From an uncultured Prevotellaceae bacterium (GTDB taxonomy: Bacteria > Bacteroidota > Bacteroidia > Bacteroidales > Muribaculaceae), in contig CAMZFV010000015.1 in the NCBI GenBank assembly GCA_947306175.1, forward strand, positions 1 through 61,712: a stretch of DNA of 61,712 bases, read 5' to 3'. The notes beneath the pieces were generated by a model that was not told where the DNA came from, did no database searches, and saw only the letters and a list, made by a program, of their open reading frames with translations. Below, one piece after another: positions 8,653 to 17,289 of this stretch (the first letter of the stretch is position 1; each line of letters begins with the position of its first letter). The position numbers and the translations under genes were made by a program.

Positions 8653-8823
8653 TTATTCAAAAAAATCCTTGTCCTTTGCGCACTTGATGCCACGCTTGCG
8701 CATCTCGGGATTGTCATGGATGTGGGTGTTGGGGAACTTCCCGCCTTTGACGAAGAAAATCTTCACGCCCAGCAGCAACACTGCCAGCCCCACAATCACC
8801 AATGTCAACAGTAACGTAGCCAT
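8653..8823 (-). CDS. small membrane protein with GKFPNTHI / MRKRGIKC motif
   Basis: A 56-codon gene read from ATG at 8823 to TAA at 8653. Residues 3-25 form one membrane segment (LLLTLVIVGLAVLLLGVKIFF). The short cytosolic tail reads GKFPNTHIHDN, then PEMRKRGIKCAKDKDFFE. I recall small Bacteroidales membrane proteins of similar length with the pattern F-P-x2-H ... M/L-R-K-x-G-I-x-C-x4-D, but no function is known to me. A promoter-like pair lies at 8945-8973 and the Skp-like gene follows after 46 nt. The conserved-looking Cys and His residues invite a metal or redox idea, which is only inference. Confidence 0.75.
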   Translation of the reverse strand: MATLLLTLVIVGLAVLLLGVKIFFVKGGKFPNTHIHDNPEMRKRGIKCAKDKDFFE

Positions 8824-8832
8824 CTTCAAGTT

Positions 8833-8920
8833 AACTACAAATTACGCTAATTACACAAACCCGCAACTCAGCAAAGCTATTGGTCAGAACATTAGAGTAA
8901 TTCGTGTAATTCGTAGTTTA
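8833..8920. repeat. inverted pair of the ACTACGAATTAC repeat (REPIN-like)
   Basis: Left arm 8833-8860 reads AACTACAAATTACGCTAATT and continues; right arm 8898-8919 is its near reverse complement, ending AATTCGTAGTTT. The two arms bracket ~37 bases. Relatives occur at 13336, 19152, 34486, 37783 and 56141-56213. It lies in the leader of the small membrane protein gene. Confidence 0.75.
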
Positions 8921-8944
8921 TTAAACTTTTCACGAAAAGACCTG

Positions 8945-8973
8945 CAAAGTTAGTGATACTTTGCGACTTTCAA
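8945..8973 (-). promoter_or_regulatory. promoter for the small membrane protein / Skp-like operon
   Basis: Minus-strand TAACTTTG at 8945-8952 with TTG at 8971-8973 (18-nt spacer) fits the Bacteroidetes consensus. It lies ~120 nt upstream of the ATG at 8823, so the leader would carry the inverted repeat pair. Confidence 0.6.
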
Positions 8974-9080
8974 CACCTCAACCAACCATTTTTTGCCCAA
9001 AACGCCACCCCAACCCTTTGTTTTAACTAAAATTAGCACAAGCCCAACACGATGATACTTGTTTCTATGGTTACAGGGTC

Positions 9081-10355
9081 TTAGTCCAGGATGCGGGGTT
9101 CAGGGATTTCCTGGCCGCGGCAGAAGCGGACGGCGATGTGGCGGTCGTCGCCCAGGTAGATGAAGCGTTCGAGGCGTTGGGGCAGCGTGTAGTCGTTGTG
9201 GTTGAGGTCGCTGTCATCAATAACAAGGGCATCGAACTCATAACCTGGCTCAAAACTGCCCACGCGCCCGAAGAAACTGCCTGCCGACTTGGTGGCAATC
9301 CAGAATACCTCGGAGAGCGAGAGGAAGCGATCGTTCTTGTACTTCTGGTTGTAAAGTTTGCTTACCTGAATGGCATAGACCATCACGCGCATGATGCTCA
9401 TGTCATGGCCTCCGCTGATGTCGCTGCCCAAACCCACTTTTATGCCCATGTCGAGGAAGGTGCGGATGGGCGCGATGCCGGTTATCAGGTTGATGTTCGA
9501 CGTGGGGCAATGCGCCACCATCACGTTGCGACGGCTCATCAGTTCCAGCTCTTCGCCTTCACTGAAGACGCAGTGTGCCATGATGGTTGGTGTCTGCCCG
9601 AACAGGCCGTAGCGGTCGTAGGCGTCGCCATAGAAGCGGCTCTCAGGCTCCAACTCACGCACCAGGGCGATTTCACCCAGGTTCTCAGACAGGTGGGACT
9701 GCACGGGCACCTGGTACTTTTGTGCCTGTTCGCCGCACAACCGCAACATGGCTGACGAGCATGAGGGTATGAAACGTGGCGTGAGGATGGGTCTGACGAG
9801 ACTGTCGGGGTCGTTCCACTCGGCGATGAGCGCCTCGTTCGCGGCCTCGGCCTCATCGACGCTCTCCAGCAGGGCGTCGATGGAGTTGCGGTCCATATTT
9901 ACCTTGCCGACCAATGCACCCATGCCAGCCTCGCGGAACAGTTCCATGAGCAGGCGCGTGCTCTCCAGATGGGTGGTGGCGAAGGTAGCGGTGCGCATCG
10001 TGCCATAGCGCCACAGGTCGTGCACAAAGCGGCTGTACATGCGCCTTGCGTAGCGCGTGTCACTGAATTTCGCCTCCTCGGGGAAGGTGTAGCTGTTGAG
10101 CCATTCCAGCAGTTCCATGTCCATGGAGATGCCCTGATTGCGGTATTGCCCCGCATGGACGTGCATATCGTTCATGGCAGGTATGAGCAGACAGTCGCCA
10201 TAGTCAATCACTTCTTCGACCTGCCGGTCAAAGGCGTCGGCGCTACTGGCCACGTCCACGACGCGCCCGTTCTCGACACCCACATAGCCATGTTCAATAA
10301 CCTCAAAGCGGTCCTTCTCGCGAGTAAAGATTATGTTAGCCTTGTACAGTTTCAT
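9081..10355 (-). CDS. guaD: guanine deaminase-like amidohydrolase
   Basis: 424 residues, close to guanine deaminase length. The enzyme hydrolyses guanine to xanthine in purine salvage or breakdown. Amidohydrolase metal ligands are visible: H65 and H67 in DMHVHAGQY, H221 and the proton-shuttle Glu E224 in SHLSEN, H261 in MAHC, and D312 in GLGSDISGGHDMS. The SHLSEN, HCPTSN and GSDISGG motifs are those of the GuaD/TrzN/AtzA branch rather than of cytosine deaminases. Residues 1-60 and the C-terminus form the composite barrel. It stands alone between promoters and is divergent from pepD. The substrate is inferred from motif similarity; another aminohydrolase specificity is possible. Confidence 0.8.
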   Translation of the reverse strand: MKLYKANIIFTREKDRFEVIEHGYVGVENGRVVDVASSADAFDRQVEEVIDYGDCLLIPAMNDMHVHAGQYRNQGISMDMELLEWLNSYTFPEEAKFSDTRYARRMYSRFVHDLWRYGTMRTATFATTHLESTRLLMELFREAGMGALVGKVNMDRNSIDALLESVDEAEAANEALIAEWNDPDSLVRPILTPRFIPSCSSAMLRLCGEQAQKYQVPVQSHLSENLGEIALVRELEPESRFYGDAYDRYGLFGQTPTIMAHCVFSEGEELELMSRRNVMVAHCPTSNINLITGIAPIRTFLDMGIKVGLGSDISGGHDMSIMRVMVYAIQVSKLYNQKYKNDRFLSLSEVFWIATKSAGSFFGRVGSFEPGYEFDALVIDDSDLNHNDYTLPQRLERFIYLGDDRHIAVRFCRGQEIPEPRILD

Positions 10356-10400
10356 GATGTCTATTTATAATGGATATAGATCCTGATTAATTACTTGTTG

Positions 10401-10408
10401 CAAAGATA
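10401..10408 (-). promoter_or_regulatory. -7 element of guaD
   Basis: Minus-strand TATCTTTG, about 46 nt before the guaD ATG at 10355. A weak TTA stands where the -33 TTG is expected. Confidence 0.6.
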
Positions 10409-10435
10409 GCAATTTTTTATTTGTAACAGGGATTT

Positions 10436-10480
10436 TTTATTGACAATTGGGTGCTGTTTCAAGAAAAAGTAGTAACTTAG
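10436..10480 (+). promoter_or_regulatory. pepD promoter region with box shared with nqrA
   Basis: TTTATTGACAATTGGGTG at 10436-10453 matches the nqrA upstream box in 16 of 18 positions. A -7-like TAACTTAG follows at 10473, 37 bases from the box start (38 in nqrA). The transcript would have a leader of ~75 nt before the pepD ATG at 10556. Confidence 0.45.
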
Positions 10481-10555
10481 CGGGTCAAAACAGGCTTTAA
10501 TGAGCACAAGTTTATCAACCATAATATTCACTAACATTTAAAACCATTTTTTACA

Positions 10556-12034
10556 ATGCAAGTAAAAGATCTGAATCCGCAAGCAGTTTGGTCGATCTTT
10601 GACGAGATCACCAAGGTTCCCCGCCCCAGTGGCAATGAAGAAGGCAAGTTAGACAAGATCCGCGCATGGCTCGTGGACTTTGCCAAGAAGCACAATCTCG
10701 AGTACAAAATCGACAAGACCGGCAACGTGGCTATGTTCAAGCCCGCCGCTCCCGGCTACGAGAAGTGCAAGGGAATAGTACTGCAAGGTCACATGGATAT
10801 GGTCGCCGAGAAAGGTCCCGGCTCGACCCACAACTTTGACACCGACCCCATCGAGACCATCATTGATGGCGAGTGGGTACGTGCCAACAACACCACGCTG
10901 GGTGCCGACGACGGTATGGGCCTGGCTATCGCTCTGGCTGCCGTTATCGAGCCCTCGCTGCAGTGCGGTCCCCTGGAGGCGCTCGCCACCGTTGACGAGG
11001 AGACCGGTCTGACCGGTGCCAGCAACATCGAGGCCGACATGCTCGTGGGTGACTACCTGCTCAACCTCGACGAGGAGGAAGACGCCACCATCACCATGGG
11101 CTGCGCCGGTGGTCTGGTGAGCATCTTCAAGTTCAACTACAAGCCCGAGGCCGCTCCCAAGGATCGCACCTACTTTGAGATCAAGTTTGAGCACTTCCAC
11201 GGCGGTCACAGCGGTGCCGACATCCACCTGGGCTTTGCCACCACGACCAAGCTGATTGCGCGTCTGTTGTGGAACATCGGCGAGGAGATGGACTATGTCC
11301 TGGCCAAGATTGATGCCGGTAACCTGCACAACGCCATCGCTCACGCCGCTACTGCCGTCATCGGTATCAAGCCCGAGGACAAGGAGAAACTGAGCGTCGT
11401 GCTCAACACCTTCATCGCCGAGGTGAAGAACGAGTACAAGCGCACCGAGCCCAAGATGGAAATCACCTGCAAGAGCGTTGACGCCCCCGAGACCATCATC
11501 GACACCGACACCGCCCGCCGCGTTGTCAATGCCGTCTATGTAGCTCCTCACGGCATCGCTGCCATGAGCATGGAGGTGCCCGGTCTCGTTGAGACCTCGA
11601 CCAACCTTGCCAGCGTGAAGATGCGCGAGGGCAACCAGATTGTTGTCGAGATGTTCCACCGCTCGTCGCTCGAAAGCGGCAAGTATGACCTGACGCACAA
11701 GTGCGAGACCGTCTTCCGCATGGCCGGTGCCGACGAAATCATCAGCGAGGGCGGCTATCAGGGATGGGAGCCCATCAGCGATAGCCATCTGCTGACCGTT
11801 GCTACCGAGCAGTGGGAGAAGCTCTTCGGTGTTCGTCCCAATGTTCGCGCTATCCATGCCGGTCTGGAATGCGGCCTGTTCCTCAAGGTACGTCCCGACA
11901 TGGAGATGATCAGCTTTGGTCCCACCCTGCAGGATGTACACTCGCCCGCCGAGCGTTGCCACATCCCCGCCGTGGAGAAGGCATGGAAGCAAGTACAAGC
12001 CATTATCAACGCCATCGCCCAGGAGAGCAAGTAA
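10556..12034 (+). CDS. pepD: aminoacyl-histidine dipeptidase (M20C, PepD)
   Basis: 492 residues, normal for PepD/peptidase M20C, a cytosolic di-zinc exopeptidase that cleaves Xaa-His and other dipeptides. Visible metal and catalytic residues: H79 and D81 in LQGHMDMV, Asp in LGADDGMG (about 118-119), Glu pair in VDEETGLTG (148-149), and H in the dimerisation segment GGHSGADIH. The C-terminal AIHAGLECGLF ... SFGPTLQDVHSPAE supplies the last zinc ligands. No signal peptide is seen, so it is cytoplasmic. It is divergent from guaD and followed by a repeat-bearing 120-nt gap before the DUF3127 gene. Confidence 0.95.
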   Translation: MQVKDLNPQAVWSIFDEITKVPRPSGNEEGKLDKIRAWLVDFAKKHNLEYKIDKTGNVAMFKPAAPGYEKCKGIVLQGHMDMVAEKGPGSTHNFDTDPIETIIDGEWVRANNTTLGADDGMGLAIALAAVIEPSLQCGPLEALATVDEETGLTGASNIEADMLVGDYLLNLDEEEDATITMGCAGGLVSIFKFNYKPEAAPKDRTYFEIKFEHFHGGHSGADIHLGFATTTKLIARLLWNIGEEMDYVLAKIDAGNLHNAIAHAATAVIGIKPEDKEKLSVVLNTFIAEVKNEYKRTEPKMEITCKSVDAPETIIDTDTARRVVNAVYVAPHGIAAMSMEVPGLVETSTNLASVKMREGNQIVVEMFHRSSLESGKYDLTHKCETVFRMAGADEIISEGGYQGWEPISDSHLLTVATEQWEKLFGVRPNVRAIHAGLECGLFLKVRPDMEMISFGPTLQDVHSPAERCHIPAVEKAWKQVQAIINAIAQESK

Positions 12035-12041
12035 AAAAAGT

Positions 12042-12145
12042 TGTAAGTTTTGAGTTGTAAGTTTTAAGTACAATCACTACCGCCTGAAAGCCATTAGGCT
12101 GTAGTATTATTACTTACAACTTAAAACTAAAAACTTAAAACTCAA
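12042..12145. repeat. inverted pair of 7-bp-period arrays
   Basis: The left half is built of heptads TAAGTTT-TGAGTTG-TAAGTTT-TAAGTAC; the right half has the reverse-strand heptads ACTTACA-ACTTAAA-ACTAAAA-ACTTAAA. The centre (TAAGTACAATCACTACCGCCT) resembles TAAGTACGATTAGTAACGCC after the array at 31870. The whole fills the pepD-DUF3127 gap and could fold into one long hairpin. Confidence 0.7.
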
Positions 12146-12154
12146 GAAGAAACA

Positions 12155-12577
12155 ATGGACATTAAAGGAAAGATTATCCAGAAACTCGAATTGCAGAGTG
12201 GCACATCCAAGGCCGGCAATCCCTGGAAGAAGCAAGAATACATCTTGGAAACGCTCGACAGCTATCCCAAGAAGGTGAAGTTTGACTTCTTCGGAGACCG
12301 TGCCGACCAGTACCCCCTTGAGGTGGGTGATGTCATCACGCTGAGCTACGATATTGAGAGCCGCGAGTTCAACGGCCGCTGGTACACCGACATACGCGGC
12401 TTCAAGGCCATGAAGGAAGATCCCAACATGGCTGGAGCTCCCGCGCCTTATCCCCCTGCAGCCGGAGAGCCCGCTCCTGCACCTGCGCCCGCAGGTGGAA
12501 TGGACGCTCCCGCACCCATTCCTCCTGTCGATAACACCTTCGACCAGGGTGGCATGGGCGACGACCTGCCCTTCTAA
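12155..12577 (+). CDS. DUF3127 domain protein (predicted OB-fold, ssDNA-binding-like)
   Basis: 140 residues. Residues 1-90 match the DUF3127 pattern of Bacteroidetes proteins (MDIKGKIIQKLELQSGTSKAGNPWKKQEYILET, KKVKFDFFGDRADQ, LSYDIESREFNGRWYTDIRGFKA), which looks like an OB fold with an aromatic binding face. Residues 90-130 form a Pro/Ala-rich flexible linker and the end is acidic (DQGGMGDDLPF). That is the architecture of SSB proteins, whose acidic tip recruits partners. A nucleic-acid-binding role is inference from architecture; no experiment is known to me. A terminator follows. Confidence 0.8.
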   Translation: MDIKGKIIQKLELQSGTSKAGNPWKKQEYILETLDSYPKKVKFDFFGDRADQYPLEVGDVITLSYDIESREFNGRWYTDIRGFKAMKEDPNMAGAPAPYPPAAGEPAPAPAPAGGMDAPAPIPPVDNTFDQGGMGDDLPF

Positions 12578-12613
12578 TCAAGAGATTAGCATTTTTACAT
12601 CTATTTAAACGTC

Positions 12614-12647
12614 AGCCGCTGGAGTTGTGAGATTCCAGCGGCTTTTA
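12614..12647 (+). terminator. terminator of the DUF3127 gene
   Basis: 10-bp stem AGCCGCTGGA / TCCAGCGGCT (12614-12623, 12634-12643) followed by TTTT, between convergent genes. Confidence 0.88.
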
Positions 12648-12665
12648 TTGTATCACAACTTCGGG

Positions 12666-13316
12666 TCAGTTAGCGATGATGAGGCACTGGCCGTCATGGT
12701 ATTGGATGGAGACGACGCCCATGCTGTGGAGGGCGGTGACAATCCTGGTGGCGCTTTCCTCGCTAATGTGTGCCAGTTTCATGTAACCATCAAGGGTGAT
12801 GCCACCGTGGTTGCGCAGGTAGTCGAGCAACACCTGCTCGCGCTCGCTGTAGGTGATTGTCTCGGCTGTGCGGGTCTCCTCCGTCGCGGTCTCGGCGCTA
12901 AGGATGCGCTCATGCAGGCGGCTGGCCAGCACGTTCTCATCGGCGACACGGTAATAGACATGCCACACGCCGTTATCATCTTGAGCCTCAACCGGCTTTT
13001 CCACGGCCTCGGCAATATCAGCCTTGACCACCGATTTGCCATTGATATTAAATACCTTGAAGGACACCTGTTGCTCGGGGCGGCAATACATCTGTGCTGC
13101 CGTCTCAATCATATAGATTTCTTCCTCGCTACGCACTCCGGCGATATTACCGTTGTCCTTCACGCCGATAAGCAGATGACCACCGCTGTTATTGGCAAAG
13201 GCAGCAATGGAGCGGGCAATCTTGCGGGCATCAGTGATCTGATATTTAAAATCCTGATGCTCGTGCTCACCCTCAAGGATAAGGTCTTGTATATAATGGC
13301 TTTTCTTGGTCTTCAT
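12666..13316 (-). CDS. AlbA_2 (Schlafen-type) DNA-binding domain regulator
   Basis: 216 residues. Residues 15-105 show the AlbA_2 pattern: HEHQDFKYQITDARKIARSIAAFANNSGGHLLIGVKDNGNIAGV, i.e. E/D-F-K, then A-F-A-N-x-x-G-G-x-L-L-I-G-V. Residues ~150-216 resemble a winged helix (YSEREQVLLDYLRNHGGITLDGYMKLAHISEESATRIVTALHSMGVV). Such proteins are usually transcription regulators, but no target is evident. It stands at the end of the minus-strand run, 70 nt after the SGNH gene start-side neighbour. The domain call is firm; function is unknown. Confidence 0.8.
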   Translation of the reverse strand: MKTKKSHYIQDLILEGEHEHQDFKYQITDARKIARSIAAFANNSGGHLLIGVKDNGNIAGVRSEEEIYMIETAAQMYCRPEQQVSFKVFNINGKSVVKADIAEAVEKPVEAQDDNGVWHVYYRVADENVLASRLHERILSAETATEETRTAETITYSEREQVLLDYLRNHGGITLDGYMKLAHISEESATRIVTALHSMGVVSIQYHDGQCLIIAN

Positions 13317-13335
13317 TGTTCTGCCTACTCACATT

Positions 13336-13357
13336 AAACTATGAATTACGCGAACCT
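13336..13357. repeat. single copy of the ACTACGAATTAC repeat
   Basis: AAACTATGAATTACGCGAAC, one mismatch from the family core, between the AlbA_2 and SGNH genes. Confidence 0.6.
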
Positions 13358-13386
13358 TTAACTCGGCGAAGGCTCCTAGTTATGAA

Positions 13387-14568
13387 TCATCGGGGATTGT
13401 CAACGCCTGGTTCCTGCGGGATGGGGGTGCCGTCAAGCACGGCTCGCAGGTACGGCTCCAACTTCTGCGCATACCACCAGAAGCCGATGTCGGTCAGGTG
13501 GATGCCGTCAACTGTGCCCTCGTTGTTGGGACCAAAGAGGTCTTTGCAGGTGATATAATACAGGTTATTGGGGTTGTCGGCTTTGAGTTTCAGGTAGTTC
13601 TTGTGGTATTCGTTGTTCTTCTGCGGCAGGTATTCGCTGTAGAAGGCGCTGTACTTGGCATAGCTGTACATTTGGCCTTCGACCATGAAGATAGGAACCT
13701 CGGGACGCAACGTGCGCAGGATATTTACAAAGCCATAGGTCAACGTGTCGCACATGTCCTTGGTACAGTTGGGAATAGGATCCAGGATATAGGCAGCGAC
13801 ATCGGGGATGGTTGCCATGGCACGCGCCATGCAGGAATCCATTTTGCCCTCACCGCTAAATCCCAGGTTCACACATTCCACATCCAGGTCTCGCTGGATA
13901 ATGCTTGTTCCCACCATGCCAGGGCGGCAGGCACAACCGCCTTGCAGAATGCTCGTGCCATAGAACACAAATTTCTTTCCCCGCTTGGGAGAATCCAGCA
14001 TGGGTTGTCGGAGGACCGCGCTACTGTCCACACCGATCTCGATCCACCGCACGCCGTCATACAGCGGCAAATAAAGCATGTACTCGTGCATCTTGCCATC
14101 CAGACGGTCAACATAGACTTTGCTCTGAATAGAGTCCTGACGGGGGCGAATATCGTTGTCGATGCGCACAGGTCGGTTGCAGTTCACAAACTGCCAACTG
14201 TGGGTGTCTTCGTCCCAGATGTAGAGGTCAGTGCCCTTGATGCCCGTGTCGGCCATGTGCATCATGTGCATGTTGGTCAACAGGTTATAGCGCACTGCAA
14301 CAGCCGTTGAATTAGTGGCAAAACGGAACCCCTTGCCGCTGGTGCAGTAAGCCCTATCCCACAACGTGGGTCGAACACTATCCTTGAAGTTCAGCGGGAT
14401 GCGCGATGCCAGCGTGTGGTCAAACGCCCAGTTAATCATCCTGAACTGCATTGCATCCACATAACACAACGTGTCCTTATTGGTAAAATCCTGAGCCTTT
14501 AAAGCGCTTGGCAGTAAAGCGATAAGCATCATCGCCAACCCTATCATCATTTTTCGTCTCATAATCAT
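13387..14568 (-). CDS. secreted SGNH/GDSL hydrolase with GxDLY N-terminal domain
   Basis: 393 residues. A signal peptide (MRRKMMIGLAMMLIALLPSALKAQ) is visible; an internal ATG 6 nt later is an equal start. The N-terminal domain contains GIKGTDLYIWDE, the GxDLY motif of SGNH-associated domains. The catalytic domain has FYGTSILQGGCACRPG (Ser of GTS as nucleophile), NLGFSGEG (Gly oxyanion hole), and DGIHLTDIGF (Asp/His of the triad). Such Bacteroidales proteins are carbohydrate or acyl esterases in the periplasm. The substrate cannot be told. It lies 24 nt after the PHP phosphatase gene, in the mutL run. Confidence 0.87.
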   Translation of the reverse strand: MIMRRKMMIGLAMMLIALLPSALKAQDFTNKDTLCYVDAMQFRMINWAFDHTLASRIPLNFKDSVRPTLWDRAYCTSGKGFRFATNSTAVAVRYNLLTNMHMMHMADTGIKGTDLYIWDEDTHSWQFVNCNRPVRIDNDIRPRQDSIQSKVYVDRLDGKMHEYMLYLPLYDGVRWIEIGVDSSAVLRQPMLDSPKRGKKFVFYGTSILQGGCACRPGMVGTSIIQRDLDVECVNLGFSGEGKMDSCMARAMATIPDVAAYILDPIPNCTKDMCDTLTYGFVNILRTLRPEVPIFMVEGQMYSYAKYSAFYSEYLPQKNNEYHKNYLKLKADNPNNLYYITCKDLFGPNNEGTVDGIHLTDIGFWWYAQKLEPYLRAVLDGTPIPQEPGVDNPR

Positions 14569-14592
14569 ATCTCTTGAAAAAATGGTTTTTAT

Positions 14593-15408
14593 TTACAACA
14601 CGTTAAGGAGTTTAATGGCTTCCATGCGGCCATTGTTGAGCAAGGTGGGATAATGGGTGTCGCTGTTGACGATAACCGGGGCATTGAAATGCTTGAGCAT
14701 CCCAAAGTACTTGAGGTTAGGATAGAAGCGGTTGCGTTGCAGCCAGGCCTTGGTATTCACCTCGATGGTCAAATGATTATCCATGATGTTCTCAAACAGG
14801 TCGATGACCAACTTGTCATACCACGGCTCCTCATCAATGCCATCACGATAGCAACTGGCGTTGAAACCGATCTTATCCATGTGACCCACAACATCAAATC
14901 CACCCTCCTCGACCATCGCCGACATCTGTGAATAGAACGTCTTAATCACATATTCGATGTCGCCGTTGAAATGCTTAGCCATACGGACTTTGAAATCAGG
15001 GAACTTACCGTCAATATCCACCATCTCGCTAGGGTTATCAATCGCGGGGATGAAGTGAACCGAACCTATTATGTAATCGAGCGGCAGTTGCTGAAAATAG
15101 TCACTGGCAGGGCCGTCGCCCACGCTCACATAGTCCACTTCCATCGCCGTGTATAAATTGATGCGGTTACCATACAGTTCACGAAGCCGTTCCATCTCAG
15201 CTAAATAAGCGGGTACGTCATCACGACCCATATTGCAGGGGCTCTCGACCGAAATGGGCGAATGTGGCGTGAAGCCCAAGTGTTGGAAACCTTGCTCAAT
15301 TGCCTCGGTCACAAATTCCTCCATCGTTGCTTGCCCATCACAAAACTGTGTATGGGTATGGAAATTATACAGGTCGGTTTCGTGGGTGATTCTTTTAAAG
15401 TCAAACAT
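14593..15408 (-). CDS. PHP-family phosphatase, histidinol-phosphatase-like
   Basis: 271 residues, HisJ/HisK length. Metal-binding motifs of the PHP family are present: LYNFHTHTQFCDG, GFTPHSP, AMEVDYVSVGDG, YIIGSVHFIP, DVVGHMDKIGFN, IEVNTKAW and VIVNSDTHYP. Members dephosphorylate L-histidinol phosphate, but there are no his genes here, so another phosphomonoester is possible. It starts 12 nt after the mutL stop and is therefore probably cotranscribed with mutL. Confidence 0.82.
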   Translation of the reverse strand: MFDFKRITHETDLYNFHTHTQFCDGQATMEEFVTEAIEQGFQHLGFTPHSPISVESPCNMGRDDVPAYLAEMERLRELYGNRINLYTAMEVDYVSVGDGPASDYFQQLPLDYIIGSVHFIPAIDNPSEMVDIDGKFPDFKVRMAKHFNGDIEYVIKTFYSQMSAMVEEGGFDVVGHMDKIGFNASCYRDGIDEEPWYDKLVIDLFENIMDNHLTIEVNTKAWLQRNRFYPNLKYFGMLKHFNAPVIVNSDTHYPTLLNNGRMEAIKLLNVL

Positions 15409-15420
15409 GGTTCTCTAAGG

Positions 15421-17289
15421 TTAAAACAGTTTGTTGATTTGATCCATCGGGATGACATTGATGATCGTCTTCCCATCGGGCGTGTAATTAGGCTCCGGAA
15501 GATGCAGCAGGTCGGCAACGAGCATCTCCATTTCCTCTTGCATCAACAATCGACCTGCGGGAATTGCCGCCGAGCGTGCCACAGTGAGCGCCAGGTGGTC
15601 GAGAAGACGTTTCTTGATTGACACACCGCCATTTTCCACCGAGTCGATAATCTGGTGAATCATTGCCGAAGCATCAACCCCGTCAAGCCCTGAGGGGATG
15701 GCATTCACTGTCCAGTCATTGCCACTGAGCGGGGACAACGAAAATCCCATCGACTCCATCTCAGGAAGCAAACCCTGCAAAGTGACTGCCTGAGCGGCAC
15801 TGAGGTGGAGCACCTCGGGGAAGAGGATAGTCTGGGATGCCATGTTACCCGCTCCGACCCGCTTGATATACCTTTCAAACAGGATACGTACATGAGCCCT
15901 GTGCTGGTCGATAATCATCAGGCCCGACTTGGCGGGCGACAGGATATAGCGGCCTTTCAGTTGCAGATAAACCGACTGCAAGTCGCCCAGCGGCAACTGC
16001 GCCTCTTGTGGAGGGGCAGCGTTATCAGCATCTGGCAAGTCGACTGGAGGTTGTGCGTCATTCGCTTCCATACCTTCACGCTTCTTGCGCTCAAAGTTGG
16101 CAAACAGTTCATCCCAGTTGCTCATCGGCTTGTCAGCACCATGGTGGCGGGATTGACCAGCCGAAGAAGTGGCCTTTTCTGCCTTAAACGGGTTATAGGT
16201 CGGATCCACGGCAATTTCAGGCCGATGCACCTCGACATGACTGTTGTAGGCTGGAATCTGTGGCGCATCTTGCGTATTAAAGTCGATGGAAGGTGTCTCA
16301 CTGAAACGACCCAACGTCTCCTTCACGCCAGCCGCCAAAATCTGCCAGATCGGCAATTCGTCCTCAAACTTGATTTCGGTCTTAGTGGGATGGATGTTCA
16401 CGTCGATAGACTGCGGGTCCACCGTGAATTTTAGGAAATAATTGGGTTGCTCACCCTCGGGGATCAGCTGCTCATAGGCCGTCATCACGGCCTTGTGGAA
16501 ATAGGGGTGTCGCATGTAGCGCTCGTTGACGAACATAAACTGCAAGGCATTGCGCTTGCGGGCATTCTCGGGTTTGCCCACATAGCCTTGCACATTAACC
16601 AGCGACGTGTCGATGTTGACAGGCAACAACTGCTGGTCCAAGCTGTTTCCCATGAGGGCCGCAATGCGCTGGCGGAAGGTTCCCTTAGCCAACTTGTACA
16701 TCAAGTTGCCGTTGTGCATCAGGGTAAACTCCACCTGATTGTTGGCAAGTGCCAGTTTCTCAAATTCCTTGACGATATTGCTCAATTCCACCTGATTGGA
16801 CTTGAGGAACTTGCGGCGGGCCGGAACATTGAAGAAAATGTTCTTGATCATGAAATTGCTGCCAACGGGACACATGTCCGGTTCCTGGCTCTCGCATTGC
16901 GAGGCATTGATGACCAGCCTAGTGCCCAACTGGGCATCTTGACGGCGAGTGCGCAGTTCCACCTGGGAAATGGCCGCGATTGAGGCCAGCGCCTCACCAC
17001 GGAAACCCATCGTTTGAAGGGAGAACAGATCATCTGCAGTGCGTATTTTGCTCGTGCTATGGCGCTCAAACGCCAGGCGTGCGTCGGTATCACTCATCCC
17101 TACCCCATCATCTATAATCTGTATCAAAGTGCGGCCCGCATCCTTGAGGATAATCTGCACATGGCTCGCCTGGGCGTCGATGGCGTTTTCCACCAGCTCC
17201 TTGATGACGCTGGCAGGACGCTGTATCACCTCACCAGCAGCAATCTGGTTGGCGACTGAATCGGGCAACAGTTTGATTACATCACTCAT
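15421..17289 (-). CDS. mutL: DNA mismatch repair protein MutL
   Basis: 622 residues. The GHKL ATPase domain is clear: ELVENAIDAQ (31-40), IIDDGVGM (58-65), TMGFRGEALASIAA (93-106), followed by the transducer domain (PTKTEIKFED) and a Pro/Ala linker (~340-435). The C-terminal dimerisation domain carries DQHRAHVRILFE at 461-472. The endonuclease motif of many MutLs is DQHA-x2-E-x4-E; here A is R464 and the first Glu is V467, so nicking activity is doubtful. Its ATG overlaps the stop of the upstream OstA-like gene by 4 nt (ATGA), which implies translational coupling. Confidence 0.96.
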   Translation of the reverse strand: MSDVIKLLPDSVANQIAAGEVIQRPASVIKELVENAIDAQASHVQIILKDAGRTLIQIIDDGVGMSDTDARLAFERHSTSKIRTADDLFSLQTMGFRGEALASIAAISQVELRTRRQDAQLGTRLVINASQCESQEPDMCPVGSNFMIKNIFFNVPARRKFLKSNQVELSNIVKEFEKLALANNQVEFTLMHNGNLMYKLAKGTFRQRIAALMGNSLDQQLLPVNIDTSLVNVQGYVGKPENARKRNALQFMFVNERYMRHPYFHKAVMTAYEQLIPEGEQPNYFLKFTVDPQSIDVNIHPTKTEIKFEDELPIWQILAAGVKETLGRFSETPSIDFNTQDAPQIPAYNSHVEVHRPEIAVDPTYNPFKAEKATSSAGQSRHHGADKPMSNWDELFANFERKKREGMEANDAQPPVDLPDADNAAPPQEAQLPLGDLQSVYLQLKGRYILSPAKSGLMIIDQHRAHVRILFERYIKRVGAGNMASQTILFPEVLHLSAAQAVTLQGLLPEMESMGFSLSPLSGNDWTVNAIPSGLDGVDASAMIHQIIDSVENGGVSIKKRLLDHLALTVARSAAIPAGRLLMQEEMEMLVADLLHLPEPNYTPDGKTIINVIPMDQINKLF

